DNA of 38,685 nt from an uncultured Thermomicrobiales bacterium (GCA_902806415.1 CADCWN010000285.1:1-38685), one strand, 5' to 3'. Counted from the stretch's first letter, positions 22,433 through 31,457 are shown. Notes: a model not told the origin generated them from the letters alone. Numbers and translations: made by a program.

Positions 22433-23884
22433 TTATAGTCCGGTCAGTTCGCGTCCGCGTGTGAGTAACTCCTGCACCCGTTCCGGCGAGTGCGCCTCGG
22501 CATACAGGCGCAGCACCGGCTCGGTGCCTGAGAACCGGATAAGCAGCCAACTGCCATCCTCCAGGAGGTATTTGAGGCCGTCGTCATCTTTGAGCCGGAC
22601 GATCGGCACCCCGGCCAGCCGTTTCGGGGCTGCGGCACGAATCCTAGCCGTCGCGGCGTCGGCCTGCTCGGGGTGACAAGGGAGGTCGAGACGCTCGTAG
22701 GACCACTTGCCGACGCGCGCTTCGAGTTCGGTGAGGGCGGTATCGAGCGTCCCGCCGCGACCGACGACCAGTTCCAGGAGGAAGAGCGCGGAGAGGATAC
22801 CGTCGCGGTATGGCACATGGTTGCGGAAGGCGAAGCCGCCGGTTTCCTCCCCGGCGATGATCGCGTCGTGCTCATGGAAGACCGGGGCCATCGCCGTGAA
22901 GCCGACCGACGTCTCGAAGACCGGCACATTGAAGTGTTCGGCGATAACGTCGATCATCGCCGTGCCGTTCAGCGATTTCACGATCGGCCCGCTCCAGCCG
23001 CGCGTCTCCAGCAGGTAGAGGGTCAGCAGCGCGAACAGGGTCTGCCCATTGATATAGGCACCATCCCGACCGATCACGCCGAGCCGATCGGCGTCACCAT
23101 CGAGCGCGAAGCCCAGGGCAGAGTTGCCGTCTTGCACCACGCGCGTGAGTCGGCCGAGATTGGCAGCGATCGGCTCCGGCCCGCGAATATTCGGGAAGAG
23201 TGGATTGGCGACGCCGTTCATCTCGATGATCTTCGTCGCCCCTTCGGCGAAGAGCGCGGGGAGAATGCCGGCACCGGAGCCGTACATCGCGTCCACGACG
23301 ACGGTGAGGCCGGCACCGCGCAGGGCATCGAGATCGAAATGCTGCCGCAAGCCTTCGAGATAGCTCTCCAGCGGGTTGATCCGATCGAGGTTCCCGTCGT
23401 CCTCGGCGGCGTCCAGCGCGCGGCGCGGCGGCTCATCGCCGCTCGCCGCGAGGGTGACCAGGCGATCCTCGATCGCGTGCAGGAATGCGGCGGAGGCCGG
23501 TGCGCCGTTCTGTGCGTGGATCTTGATCCCGTTGTACTGGGCGGGGTTGTGGGACGCGGTGATGACCATCCCACCGTCGGCCCCGCGCTCGACGATCGCC
23601 TGGCTGACCACCTGCGATGGGATCGGACGATTGCAGAGATAGACGTGGATATCGTGCGCAGCGAGGACTTCGGCGGCGGCGGCGGCGAAGCGCGCCGAGT
23701 TGAAACGCGTATCGTAGCCGATGACGAGCGCAGGTGTGTCGGCAGTATCCCCAGTCTCCAGCGCGCTGCGGGCGCGGAGTTCGAGGGCGAGCGCCTGGCT
23801 CACCCGGCGGACGGCGGCGAACGTGAAGTCCTCGGCGATGATGCCGCGCCAACCGTCTGTTCCGAAACGCGGCGCGTCAGGCAT
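22433..23884 (-). CDS. Phosphoglucomutase / phosphomannomutase family phosphohexomutase
   Basis: Alpha-D-phosphohexomutase moving phosphate between the C6 and C1 hydroxyls of a hexose (glucose, mannose or glucosamine), supplying sugar-1-phosphates for nucleotide sugars. The four domains are marked by FGTDGWRG near the start, the phosphoserine loop TASHNPAQYNGIK, the magnesium loop DGDADRLGV, the sugar loop GEETGGFAF, and the C-terminal phosphate-binding RFSGTEPVLRLYAE. 483 residues. The ATG at 23884 is used because the fold begins there and GGAGTG lies just upstream; the ORF track adds 18 unconserved residues. Sequence alone does not settle glucose versus mannose versus GlmM activity. It may feed the surface-glycan genes at the end of the window. 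Confidence 0.92.
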   Translation of the reverse strand: MPDAPRFGTDGWRGIIAEDFTFAAVRRVSQALALELRARSALETGDTADTPALVIGYDTRFNSARFAAAAAEVLAAHDIHVYLCNRPIPSQVVSQAIVERGADGGMVITASHNPAQYNGIKIHAQNGAPASAAFLHAIEDRLVTLAASGDEPPRRALDAAEDDGNLDRINPLESYLEGLRQHFDLDALRGAGLTVVVDAMYGSGAGILPALFAEGATKIIEMNGVANPLFPNIRGPEPIAANLGRLTRVVQDGNSALGFALDGDADRLGVIGRDGAYINGQTLFALLTLYLLETRGWSGPIVKSLNGTAMIDVIAEHFNVPVFETSVGFTAMAPVFHEHDAIIAGEETGGFAFRNHVPYRDGILSALFLLELVVGRGGTLDTALTELEARVGKWSYERLDLPCHPEQADAATARIRAAAPKRLAGVPIVRLKDDDGLKYLLEDGSWLLIRFSGTEPVLRLYAEAHSPERVQELLTRGRELTGL

Positions 23885-24379
23885 GGACACTCCATAGCCG
23901 TGCGGCGGACCTAGAGCACCGCCTCGGGTAGTTATCAATTTGTCGGTGCCTCTTCTCGTCGATCATCGCGATATTCGGATCGCGAAGGTGAGAAGGGGCA
24001 GCGCCGCGATCGGATGATACTCGCGCTGATGGTCGCTCCACGCGATCGGGGCCTCCCGCGTTGTGGGGACGGCACGCCGCATTGCGCCCCAATCTTCTGC
24101 CCAACAGCGATTGGCACGATTACTACCGCCGCTCCTCGGGACGCGCGCCACAGACACCCCTTCGTCGTTGTCCAGCGCCGCTCTTGGGCGGCGGGAGCGG
24201 TCGGCCCGTTGACCAGCCGTGGACAGTTCGCGAGCAGCATTGTCATCGTTTGCAGGGGAACGTCTGGTAGGCACGTATGAGGAAATAGGCTACCACAGGG
24301 GATCGTCGGGGACAAGGATGCGGTTATAGGAAATAGGTCCGTCCGTGCAAGTTTCGGGCCGGATGGGGTGGTCGGCACG
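23885..24379. other. 495-bp gap upstream of the phosphohexomutase
   Basis: No convincing gene on either strand; the ORF-track entries here lack conserved sequence. The only structure seen is a pair of direct repeats, AGGAAATAGG at 24280-24289 and 24328-24337, exactly 48 bp apart, which could be regulatory sites for the minus-strand gene. Confidence 0.4.
24280..24337. repeat. Two direct copies of AGGAAATAGG
   Basis: Identical 10-mers begin at 24280 and 24328. They lie about 400 bases upstream of the phosphohexomutase start on the opposite strand, where they read CCTATTTCCT. Confidence 0.5.
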
Positions 24380-24856
24380 CTAGAGGCGATCCAATTTTTC
24401 ATCGAGCCAGGAACCAAACAACCGCTCGGCCAGGCGTTGCCAATTGCCGCCGTTTCCGCGATCGACCATGCCCTGGCCTGTATCGACGCGAGGCGACTCG
24501 CCGTGCTGCTCCCTGTCGGCCCTGTCGCCACGACCGGCTGTTTCTGGTGCGTTGAATGGGGCCGAGGGGTCGAACGTGGGGAGATCGGTATAGAGTTCGA
24601 CCGCCGCCTTCGTCGCTTGGCGGGTTGAGGTGGCGCGCTCGGCGGCGCGCTCGGCAGCGATGACCTCGTAGGGGGAGCGACCGGCCAGATCGACGCGCGG
24701 TGTGAGCTGCCATTCGTGGTAAGCGCGAACGAACCAGCGTCGGCGATCGGCGAGATCGAGTGTCGCGCCCGGCGGCAGATCTTGGAGTGCACGGGAACAG
24801 CTGCGCACGAGATAGACCGCCAGTTCGCCGAGGAGACGTTTCTCTTGCGGCCCCAT
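24380..24856 (-). CDS. Small conserved-looking protein of unknown function
   Basis: I do not recognise a named family. The first half looks like a real fold: an amphipathic helix (EKRLLGELAVYLVRSCSRAL) followed by WFVRAYHEWQLTPRVDLAGRSPYEVIAAER. The pattern W...P..LAGRSPYE resembles a short motif seen near the end of MbcA/ParS-type and SEC-C-associated proteins, but the match is too short for a call. The second half is polar and low in complexity, ending SWLDEKLDRL. ATG at 24856 follows GGAGAA and gives 158 residues. An alternative GTG at 25036 overlaps the upstream gene's stop as GTGA and would give 218 residues by translational coupling, but no good ribosome site precedes it. It is probably in an operon with the pseudophosphatase gene. 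Confidence 0.55.
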   Translation of the reverse strand: MGPQEKRLLGELAVYLVRSCSRALQDLPPGATLDLADRRRWFVRAYHEWQLTPRVDLAGRSPYEVIAAERAAERATSTRQATKAAVELYTDLPTFDPSAPFNAPETAGRGDRADREQHGESPRVDTGQGMVDRGNGGNWQRLAERLFGSWLDEKLDRL

Positions 24857-25032
24857 GCGCTTCTCCGTCAACGCGGCTGATGCGAGCCGCCGCCCCCGCT
24901 CGTCGCCGCCCCGTCCATTGCCTGCTGACTCTGCCGATAATCGTAGCACGCGGATCGGGCTTTGCCAACGGGGAATCCGTGCGTGCCGACCGCCTCCGGT
25001 CGCCTGGGCGCTGTCTCTCCCATTGTACTCGT

Positions 25033-27558
25033 TCACGGCAAGCGGACGCTGACAAGCCCATCATCGGTGAGCAGATAAGCGGTGTTCGCCTTCTCGTCGA
25101 CCGCGATCTCACGCGCATTGGTGAACGTTTTCGCATCGGGTGCGGGTTTGTAGACGGTGATCTGCGTGCCATCGCGGCCCATCCGAACGATCCGGCCCTC
25201 CCGCGCATCGAGCAGATAGAGCCATTTGCCCTCGAGTGTCGAGGCGATCGCGGTCGCCCCCGCCAGCGGTGGCACCACCGCCGGGGATAGTGTTGCTTTC
25301 ACTTCGCCCTGATAGAGGTCGAGCACGCGCCCATCCGAGAGGAGCGCATAAATATCGGCGTCGATGGTGAAATCAACCGCCAGATTGAGATCGGCGTTCG
25401 TCTTCGACGACGACCACGGCTGTGGCGACTGATTGAAGGCCCCGGCTGCCCATTTGATGATCTGACCGCGTTCCGCTTCGAGAATGTAGAGATTGCCGAC
25501 GAAGCTCTCGACGGCGGTCGCCTTGCGGCCATTCGCCGCGAGCGGGCTCATCGTCCAGGCGCCGGCGTTGTCGCGCACGAAGCCTTGCGTCTCGCTATAG
25601 GCGAACAGGTTGGTCTCGCGCCAGGCGATGCCGAGCAGTGCGCCAGCGGCGGTGCCGCCGATCAGGTCGCCCTTTACCAGGATCTTCGTCAGGGTGCCAC
25701 GCCCATCGGCCAGGTACACCGTGCCATTGGCGAAGACATACTGCTTGCCACCCCCGACGACGATCTGCGGTCGGGCGTTCACGGCGAGCGCGCCGGGCGG
25801 CAATGCCCCGAGCACGTTGACGGCGTCCGGTGCGAGTCGCTGGATCCCGCCCACCTGATCCCTCGCCGCGTTGATCGCCGCCGCCTCGGCGGCGATCCGC
25901 TCCTGACGGCCCGGCTTGTCGGCGGCGGGGATATTCTTGAGTTGTTCGGGAAGGGCGAGGAGTTGTACGTGCGCGGCCTGGCGGTCGGGCAGCGCGCTTG
26001 CCGCTTCGCGTGCCTGGGCGACTTGCGCGAGGGCACCGTCGAAGCGCGCCTGCTCGACGCGCGCCTGATGGTTGCGGAGCGACACGAGCAGCACCGCCAC
26101 GAAGACGAGCAATCCCACCAGCAGAATCAACGGCAATGCCCGCCCGAACGGTAGCCCGCCCGCCCGATAGCGCTCCAGCCCACCGAGCGGCCAGACGCGC
26201 TTGCGCCCGTCGTCGAGATGGCGATCGTCGCGGCGACGCCCGCCCGATGGCAGAACCCGCTCCACAATCGTGCCGATACCGAGGAGCGGGAGCGCGACGA
26301 GGGAGCCGAGCGCGCCAAACGGATTCGCGCGGTGCGCGCGGCGGCGCGATGGGAGTATGTCATCGAGCGGGCCGTGCTCTGTGCCGCGCACGCCGCGCGG
26401 GGCGCTGTTCGCCGTCTGTGCGACCACGCGCTGGTGGTGGCGCTGCGGGGCCTCGACGTAGTCCTCTTCCCAACCTTCATCGCCTTCGTCGCCTTCGGCC
26501 CTGGTCTCGAATTCGGGTCGCAGGTGGCCCGTGGGAATGCTCATCGCGGAGATAGTCCGCTCGTCGTCGGTGCCACTTTCCAGGGCGTCGCGCAGTGTGC
26601 TGCCATCGTCGGACACCGCTTCCGCCCGAGCGGATTGGGGGCGAGTATGACGTTCGCCGAAGCGGGGCCAGGGGATGATCCGGGAACGTTCACGCATCTC
26701 CCGTAGATTGCGCCCAAACCACCCCTCGTCCTCAGTGGCCTCGCCGTCATCGGCAAGGGTGGTCGGCTCGTTGTCGTCCGACTCAGAGCCGTGATGGCTT
26801 GTCGGGTAGCCCGCGCCCTCGGTGATCGTCGGCGCGATCGACGTGGCATAGGCGGTCGCGAGTCCGTGCTGTTCGGAGAGATCGACCAGGAACTCGACCG
26901 CCGCCACTGGATCGTCCGCGAGCAGCGGCCCGAGGGCGCTCCCTTCTGGAAGAAGGCGTGCGATATTCGAGGTACACAGGGTGATCAGGTCGCCATCCTC
27001 CAGCGTGGCCCGGAAGAAGAGCGGGGCGGTCGCCTCGGTCGCCCCGAGCCCCTGCCGGTCGTCGCGCGCGTGCGGCTGGTAGTCGCTCGCCCAGGTTGCC
27101 AGATCGGGCAGGGTAATCGGTACCCCGCCCTGGGAGAGGATCAATTGCGTCGGCGGCACCTGACAGATCAGCACTTCCTCCGCGCGCACGAGGAGGCAGG
27201 TTAGCCCGAGGAGGACGCGATGACCGGGTGTGGTGCTGAGGTTCTGCTGGTAGAGGGCTAGATTGGCCGCGTCGATCGCCGTCGTCAAGGCGGTGAGCGG
27301 ATCGCGCGCCGCGCTCGCGGTGTAAATATCCCGGATCGCCTTGACCACACCGGCCCCGACCGACGCTGCTCGCGGAGAGTGCTCGACCGACTCGACGATG
27401 ACGCAGAGTTGATCCTTCGAGGCTCCCCGTTCACTAGACGCGACCTCCGCCACGAGGAGCCGTGGTGAACGCCCCTCGCCCTGGGCGTCGTCGGTGGAGA
27501 ACTCGGCCTGGCCCGCTTCGCCGGTGATGATCCTCGTGCGTTCGCGATTCGCTGTCAT
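25033..27558 (-). CDS. Membrane-anchored PP2C-like pseudophosphatase with C-terminal beta-propeller
   Basis: 841-residue protein. Residues 1-240 follow the PP2C layout, with equivalents of the early strand (DQLCVIVESVEHS), the helix LTTAIDAANLALYQ, the core strand GLTCLLVRAEEVLICQVPPTQLIL and the final LEDGDLITLCTSNIARLL. The metal-binding aspartates are missing at each: DG reads ES, GDS reads PPT and SDG reads TSN, so catalysis is unlikely. An acidic and then basic disordered linker spans 250-470. One transmembrane helix (LPLILLVGLLVFVAVLLVSL) lies at 474-494. A coiled coil and then beta-propeller-like repeats (VYLADGRGTLTKI, YALLSDGRVLDLY, LYLLDAREGRIVRMG) fill the exterior C-terminus. ATG at 27558 follows AGGGGGA. 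Role unknown; a transmembrane scaffold or sensor is an inference. Confidence 0.7.
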   Translation of the reverse strand: MTANRERTRIITGEAGQAEFSTDDAQGEGRSPRLLVAEVASSERGASKDQLCVIVESVEHSPRAASVGAGVVKAIRDIYTASAARDPLTALTTAIDAANLALYQQNLSTTPGHRVLLGLTCLLVRAEEVLICQVPPTQLILSQGGVPITLPDLATWASDYQPHARDDRQGLGATEATAPLFFRATLEDGDLITLCTSNIARLLPEGSALGPLLADDPVAAVEFLVDLSEQHGLATAYATSIAPTITEGAGYPTSHHGSESDDNEPTTLADDGEATEDEGWFGRNLREMRERSRIIPWPRFGERHTRPQSARAEAVSDDGSTLRDALESGTDDERTISAMSIPTGHLRPEFETRAEGDEGDEGWEEDYVEAPQRHHQRVVAQTANSAPRGVRGTEHGPLDDILPSRRRAHRANPFGALGSLVALPLLGIGTIVERVLPSGGRRRDDRHLDDGRKRVWPLGGLERYRAGGLPFGRALPLILLVGLLVFVAVLLVSLRNHQARVEQARFDGALAQVAQAREAASALPDRQAAHVQLLALPEQLKNIPAADKPGRQERIAAEAAAINAARDQVGGIQRLAPDAVNVLGALPPGALAVNARPQIVVGGGKQYVFANGTVYLADGRGTLTKILVKGDLIGGTAAGALLGIAWRETNLFAYSETQGFVRDNAGAWTMSPLAANGRKATAVESFVGNLYILEAERGQIIKWAAGAFNQSPQPWSSSKTNADLNLAVDFTIDADIYALLSDGRVLDLYQGEVKATLSPAVVPPLAGATAIASTLEGKWLYLLDAREGRIVRMGRDGTQITVYKPAPDAKTFTNAREIAVDEKANTAYLLTDDGLVSVRLP

Positions 27559-27683
27559 GGCATCCCCCTGAACGTACACTGACCGCCTCGCTCGCGGTCG
27601 CTGCCGAGCGCCCGGGATTCTGCGGACACCAAGGGACGGTGTGGAACCCTCACACCGTTCATCGCGACACCACGCCGCAATAG

Positions 27684-27727
27684 TGTACGTACATTATATC
27701 GGGATGTGTCCCTGCTGTCCAGCAGGG
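27684..27727 (-). promoter_or_regulatory. Strong promoter with two palindromes upstream of the pseudophosphatase gene
   Basis: On the minus strand TGGACA (27716-27721) and TATAAT (27693-27698) are separated by exactly 17 bases. The -35 sits inside the palindrome CCCTGCTGGACAGCAGGG (27710-27727). A second perfect palindrome, TGTACGTACA (27684-27693), abuts the -10 box. It is the best sigma-70-type promoter in the window and probably repressible. Confidence 0.75.
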
Positions 27728-27784
27728 AGTGACCTCGGATGCAGGGCGTGTACGAACGCAGAAGCACGCGCCCACGACGAGCGG

Positions 27785-29782
27785 TTAGTGGTAGGCAGGG
27801 CCGAAGGTGTGCTCGGTCCCAGTCGGCAGCAGCGTGCTCACCTGATCGATGATCTCGGGGTCGTTCAATTCGTGCGCCAGATCGAGTGCCTGGCGGAGAT
27901 GCTCCTGCGCCTCGTTCGGTTGCTGCTGGAACTGCAGGATCCTGCCGAGTTGCAAGTGCGCCTGGAGACGACCGGTGAGATCATCGACCTGCTCCGCAGT
28001 GGAGAGCAGGCGTCGGTAGCTGGTCGCCGACTCTTCCCAGCGTCCCAACTCTTCCTGGACCGCCGCCAGCTCCCGGAGCGTGATCGCGGCCAGACGTGGG
28101 TCATCGATCACTCCCACCAGCGCCGCCGCGGCGGTGATCTGCGCCATCGCCCCCTCACGGTCGCGGCGCGACCGGAGCAGCGTGGCGAAGCGCCGATGGG
28201 CCTCGACCTGACCGCGCTTGTCATCGATCCGGCGGGCGAGGCCGAGCGCCTCGTTGAACGAGCGTCGCGCGTCGTCGTAATGGCGCAACTCCCCGTAGGT
28301 GCGCCCGAGCAGAATCTGGTAGCGCACCACCTCGCGCGCATCGCCGACCGCCTTGTTCAGTTCCATCGCCTGGTGATAGTACTCCAACCCGCGCCGGGGC
28401 TGTCCACCATCGCGCACGAGGGTACCGAGACTGCCCAGGATATGCGCTTCCAGCGGCTTGTCTTCCAAACGGCGCGTCGCGTTGAGCGCCTCGGTGTAGC
28501 GCAGGATTGCCTCGTCCGTGTCACCGGCATACCAGGCACAGCGCGCCAGGTGGGTGAGCCAGGTCGCGCCGGAAGATTCGTCGCCGATCTGCGCGCTGAG
28601 TTCGAGCGCCGCCTCCAGCGTCCGCGTCGCCTCAGGCCACGAACCGGTTTCCGTGAGGAGCGCGCCGAGGCGCCCGAGGGCATCGTGTTCGAGTCGCCCG
28701 CCCGGCTCGTGGACCCGCGCGATCGCGAGGCCATCGCGCGCCGCGTCCACCGCCTCCTGGTCGCGCCCGAGTTCGAGCAGGGCCAGCGCCAGATCGAGGA
28801 GCCAGCGTACCTCTTGGGCGGGCAGCGAGCCATCGGAGAGCAGTAGCCCCTGGCGCGCGTAATCGGCCGCATCCTGCCAGTGTCCGGCCTCGATGCAGAG
28901 GGGCGTCAGGCGACCGAGGATATCGATCTGGCCTTGGGCCTCCTCGCCGGTCAGCGCCAGCGCGCGGCGATAGGCCGCAACCGCCTCCTCATCGCGCCGC
29001 AGATCGCGCAGGAGATCGCCGAGCAGACCGGCGAGCTCGGCTTCCAGGCGACGGTCTTTCCCCGCCGCCGCCAGGGCGATACCGCGTTGCACCGCGTCGA
29101 GGGCCTCAGCCGTCGCGCCGCGGAAGAGGTACAACTCGGCCGCGCGCGTCAGCGCCTCGATCTGGCCTTCGGGCTGGCCCGCCGCGCCGGCGACCCGCAC
29201 GGTGCGCTCGAACGTTTCGAGCGCCTGGTCGAACTGTTCAAGATGGCGATAGATGTCGCCGAGCGCCAGGAGCGACTCGATGTCGATCGCCGCATAGCCG
29301 CCCGCCTTCGCCCCTTCGACCTGATCGCGATAGAGCGCGATCGCCTCCTCGAAGCGCGCCTCCCCGGCATAGAGACGCGCGAGCGTGGAGAGGGCCACCT
29401 TCTCGCCGCGTCGATAGCCCGATTTGCGCGAGGAGTTGAGTGCTTCGTGGAGGATGCTCATCTGCGCGGCCGGGTCATACGACAGATCCGCGAGTCGGAG
29501 GGCGCTATCGACCTGCACGCGGCGAAAGCCCTTCGCTTTGGCCGCTGCATGATTCAGCGAGGCCAGGATAAAGGCGAAGCCGCGCTGCGCGGCGGGCAAC
29601 TCACCGATCTGCTTGTCGAGTTCCGTCAGTTGGCTATCGGCGAGATCGCGCAAGTCGCGCGCCTCCTCGATCCGGGCAAGCGCCTGTTCGAGGGTGAGCT
29701 TGCCGCGCTGAACTTGCACCCCCAGTCCGTACAGCGGATGTCCATCCAGCCCGTGCGGTGATCGTTTCCAGCGCGCGAACAA
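27785..29782 (-). CDS. Tetratricopeptide-repeat protein
   Basis: 665-residue protein made almost wholly of TPR-type helix pairs, with segments such as ALLALGDIYRHLEQFDQALE, EAVAAYRRALAL, ALGRLGALLTETGSWPEA and LQLGRILQFQQQPNEAQEHL. No kinase, DNA-binding or membrane domain is visible. It is probably a cytoplasmic scaffold for protein-protein contacts. The ORF track starts at 29911, but TTG at 29782 lies six bases after a perfect AGGAGG and marks where helical sequence begins, so it is preferred. It precedes the pseudophosphatase gene on the same strand, separated by 226 bases with a separate strong promoter. A functional link between the two is suggested only by position. Confidence 0.85.
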   Translation of the reverse strand: MFARWKRSPHGLDGHPLYGLGVQVQRGKLTLEQALARIEEARDLRDLADSQLTELDKQIGELPAAQRGFAFILASLNHAAAKAKGFRRVQVDSALRLADLSYDPAAQMSILHEALNSSRKSGYRRGEKVALSTLARLYAGEARFEEAIALYRDQVEGAKAGGYAAIDIESLLALGDIYRHLEQFDQALETFERTVRVAGAAGQPEGQIEALTRAAELYLFRGATAEALDAVQRGIALAAAGKDRRLEAELAGLLGDLLRDLRRDEEAVAAYRRALALTGEEAQGQIDILGRLTPLCIEAGHWQDAADYARQGLLLSDGSLPAQEVRWLLDLALALLELGRDQEAVDAARDGLAIARVHEPGGRLEHDALGRLGALLTETGSWPEATRTLEAALELSAQIGDESSGATWLTHLARCAWYAGDTDEAILRYTEALNATRRLEDKPLEAHILGSLGTLVRDGGQPRRGLEYYHQAMELNKAVGDAREVVRYQILLGRTYGELRHYDDARRSFNEALGLARRIDDKRGQVEAHRRFATLLRSRRDREGAMAQITAAAALVGVIDDPRLAAITLRELAAVQEELGRWEESATSYRRLLSTAEQVDDLTGRLQAHLQLGRILQFQQQPNEAQEHLRQALDLAHELNDPEIIDQVSTLLPTGTEHTFGPAYH

Positions 29783-29977
29783 TTGACTCCTCCTCACTTG
29801 TTCCGCGCCGCCCGGATCGGCGAGCACCGAAAGCGGGCGACCTTGCACCCAGACACGAGAATTTGCGCTCGGCGCAACGGTGTACGATGATCCCCGATCG
29901 CAGTAAACCACTGATGTTGCGCCCCACGCGGTTTTATTCCTGGCCGTAGGATACCACAGAACATCGCCGACGTGAAC

Positions 29978-30006
29978 ATTCTACCAGAAATGCTGAGTAC
30001 ATTATG
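29978..30006 (-). promoter_or_regulatory. Candidate promoters of the TPR gene
   Basis: On the minus strand TGGTAGAAT (29978-29986) fits an extended -10. CATAAT (30001-30006) with AAGACA 18 bases upstream is an alternative. Both leave a leader of roughly 200 bases before the TTG start. Confidence 0.35.
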
Positions 30007-30057
30007 TCCGTACACAATTAGCGCTGTCTTGGCTGTTGCCCTTCTCCTGTCCGCAAC

Positions 30058-30072
30058 GCGCTATAATAGCGC
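30058..30072 (+). promoter_or_regulatory. pyrF -10 box TATAAT inside a perfect palindrome
   Basis: GCGCTATAATAGCGC is a perfect palindrome of 7+1+7 bases centred on the -10 hexamer (30062-30067). A TTGCCC hexamer lies 20 bases upstream. A protein bound to the palindrome would block the promoter. The roughly 150-base leader before pyrF shows no other structure I can name. Confidence 0.5.
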
Positions 30073-30222
30073 CTGGCATGGCAGTATCGTTCTCTGCCGG
30101 GATAGTGTGTCGGTGCTCGCGACGGGCGACGGTCACAGTTCGTTGCCCAGGACCATCGCTCATGTCAATCGTCGGCAGGTGCGCCCTGGCGGGGGATTGT
30201 CCGATGAGCAGGGGAGGCAATT

Positions 30223-31098
30223 ATGGTGCAGTCGTTCGCGGATCGCGTTCGTACCGCCGCCGAGCGGAACAACAGCCTGGTCTGCGTGGGCCTCGATCCG
30301 GTTGTCGAGCGCTTCCCCGCCGCGCTACGCGAGCGCTTCGTCGCCGACCCCGCCGGGGCGATTGTCGAGTTCAATCGCGCGATCATCGAGGCGACCGCCG
30401 ACCTCGCGTGCGCCTACAAGCCGAATCTCGGCTTCTATATCGCCCATGGCCTGGCCGGGATGGAAGCCCTGGCGCGCACTCGCGCTGCGATACCCGCTGA
30501 GATCCCCGCGATCCTCGATGCCAAGGTGAACGATCTCGGCAGCACGGCGACCGCTTACGCCGCCGGGTATTTCGATGCGTTCGGCTTCGATGCGGTCACG
30601 TTCAGCCCCTACATGGGTACCGACAGCCTCGCCCCACTCCTCGCGCGACCGGGGCGGGGCGTCTTCATCCTCTGCCGCACCTCGAACGAGAGCGCTGGGG
30701 ATTTGCAGGATCTCCCCGTCGCGGTGGCGGGTCGTGAGTCTGGCCCGCTCTTCGAGGCGGTGGCGCGCCAGATCGCCGCCTGGATCGAGCAATTCGACGC
30801 TGTTGGAGCCTGCGGTGCGGTCGCCGGGGCCACATTCCCGCGCGAGATCGCTGCGATCCGCGCGATCCTGCCCGACACGCTGCTACTCATCCCCGGTGTG
30901 GGGGAGCAGGGTGGCTCGATCGAGGAAGCGGTGCGCGCCGGAATCGACGCTTCTGGGGAGGGCATCCTGCTCAACGCGAGCCGCAGCCTGATCTACGCCT
31001 CGGCGGGCGACGACTTCGCCAGGGCGGCGCGCGGCGCAACCGAGCGACTGCGCGCGACGATCAACGAGGCCCGCGCCACCGCCGCGATCGACCGGTAG
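30223..31098 (+). CDS. pyrF: Orotidine 5'-phosphate decarboxylase, type 2
   Basis: Last enzyme of UMP synthesis, removing CO2 from OMP. The 291-residue length and pattern fit the type 2 (mycobacterial-like) subfamily: LVCVGLDPV near the start, AYKPNLGFY, the catalytic DAKVNDLGSTATAYA at residues 99-113, TFSPYMGTDSL, and the phosphate-binding IPGVGEQGG. The catalytic Lys101 and Asp104 are kept, but the usual DAKRGDIG reads DAKVNDLG, a mild departure. The ATG follows GGGGAGG. It stands alone among the pyrimidine genes here and converges with the YggT genes. Confidence 0.93.
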   Translation: MVQSFADRVRTAAERNNSLVCVGLDPVVERFPAALRERFVADPAGAIVEFNRAIIEATADLACAYKPNLGFYIAHGLAGMEALARTRAAIPAEIPAILDAKVNDLGSTATAYAAGYFDAFGFDAVTFSPYMGTDSLAPLLARPGRGVFILCRTSNESAGDLQDLPVAVAGRESGPLFEAVARQIAAWIEQFDAVGACGAVAGATFPREIAAIRAILPDTLLLIPGVGEQGGSIEEAVRAGIDASGEGILLNASRSLIYASAGDDFARAARGATERLRATINEARATAAIDR

Positions 31099-31163
31099 AG
31101 GATGATGTGATATGGCGCGGGCTTCTCGATGTCGTAGTCGGGCAAGTCGATCGGGCGACGCGC

Positions 31164-31418
31164 TTACACCGACGAGCTGATGACGTTCTGCAACACGACT
31201 AGCAGGATCAGCACGACCGTCGGCGAGAAGTCGAGACCGCCGGTGGACGGCAAGAGTCGTCGCACCGGCGCGAGGATCGGTTCGGTCAAGTCGACGAGCA
31301 GGCGCGTGATCGCGTTGCTCCCGGTCCTATCGATCAGGAGCGCGACCAGGCGAGCCAGGAAGAGGAGCTGCAAGATATTGATGAAGACGCCGAGAAAGCC
31401 AATGAATGATGCGGGCAT
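31164..31418 (-). CDS. YggT family membrane protein (second of pair)
   Basis: 84-residue integral membrane protein with two hydrophobic segments (FINILQLLFLARLVALLI and TVVLILLVVLQNVI) separated by the family segment LVDLTEPILAPVRRLLPSTGGLDFSP. The YggT family is widespread and often near cell-division or cytochrome-type genes; its role is not settled. The start ATG follows GGAG. It lies 39 bases after the first YggT gene, in one likely operon. Confidence 0.85.
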   Translation of the reverse strand: MPASFIGFLGVFINILQLLFLARLVALLIDRTGSNAITRLLVDLTEPILAPVRRLLPSTGGLDFSPTVVLILLVVLQNVISSSV

Positions 31419-31457
31419 GGCGACTCTACTCCAATCAATCCTACGTGCCAGGTCGGG

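Noticed and set aside
23935-24792. 285-residue minus-strand ORF in the phosphohexomutase upstream gap
   Set aside because: Rich in Ser, Pro and Arg, no conserved motif, and overlaps the better-supported 24380-24856 frame.
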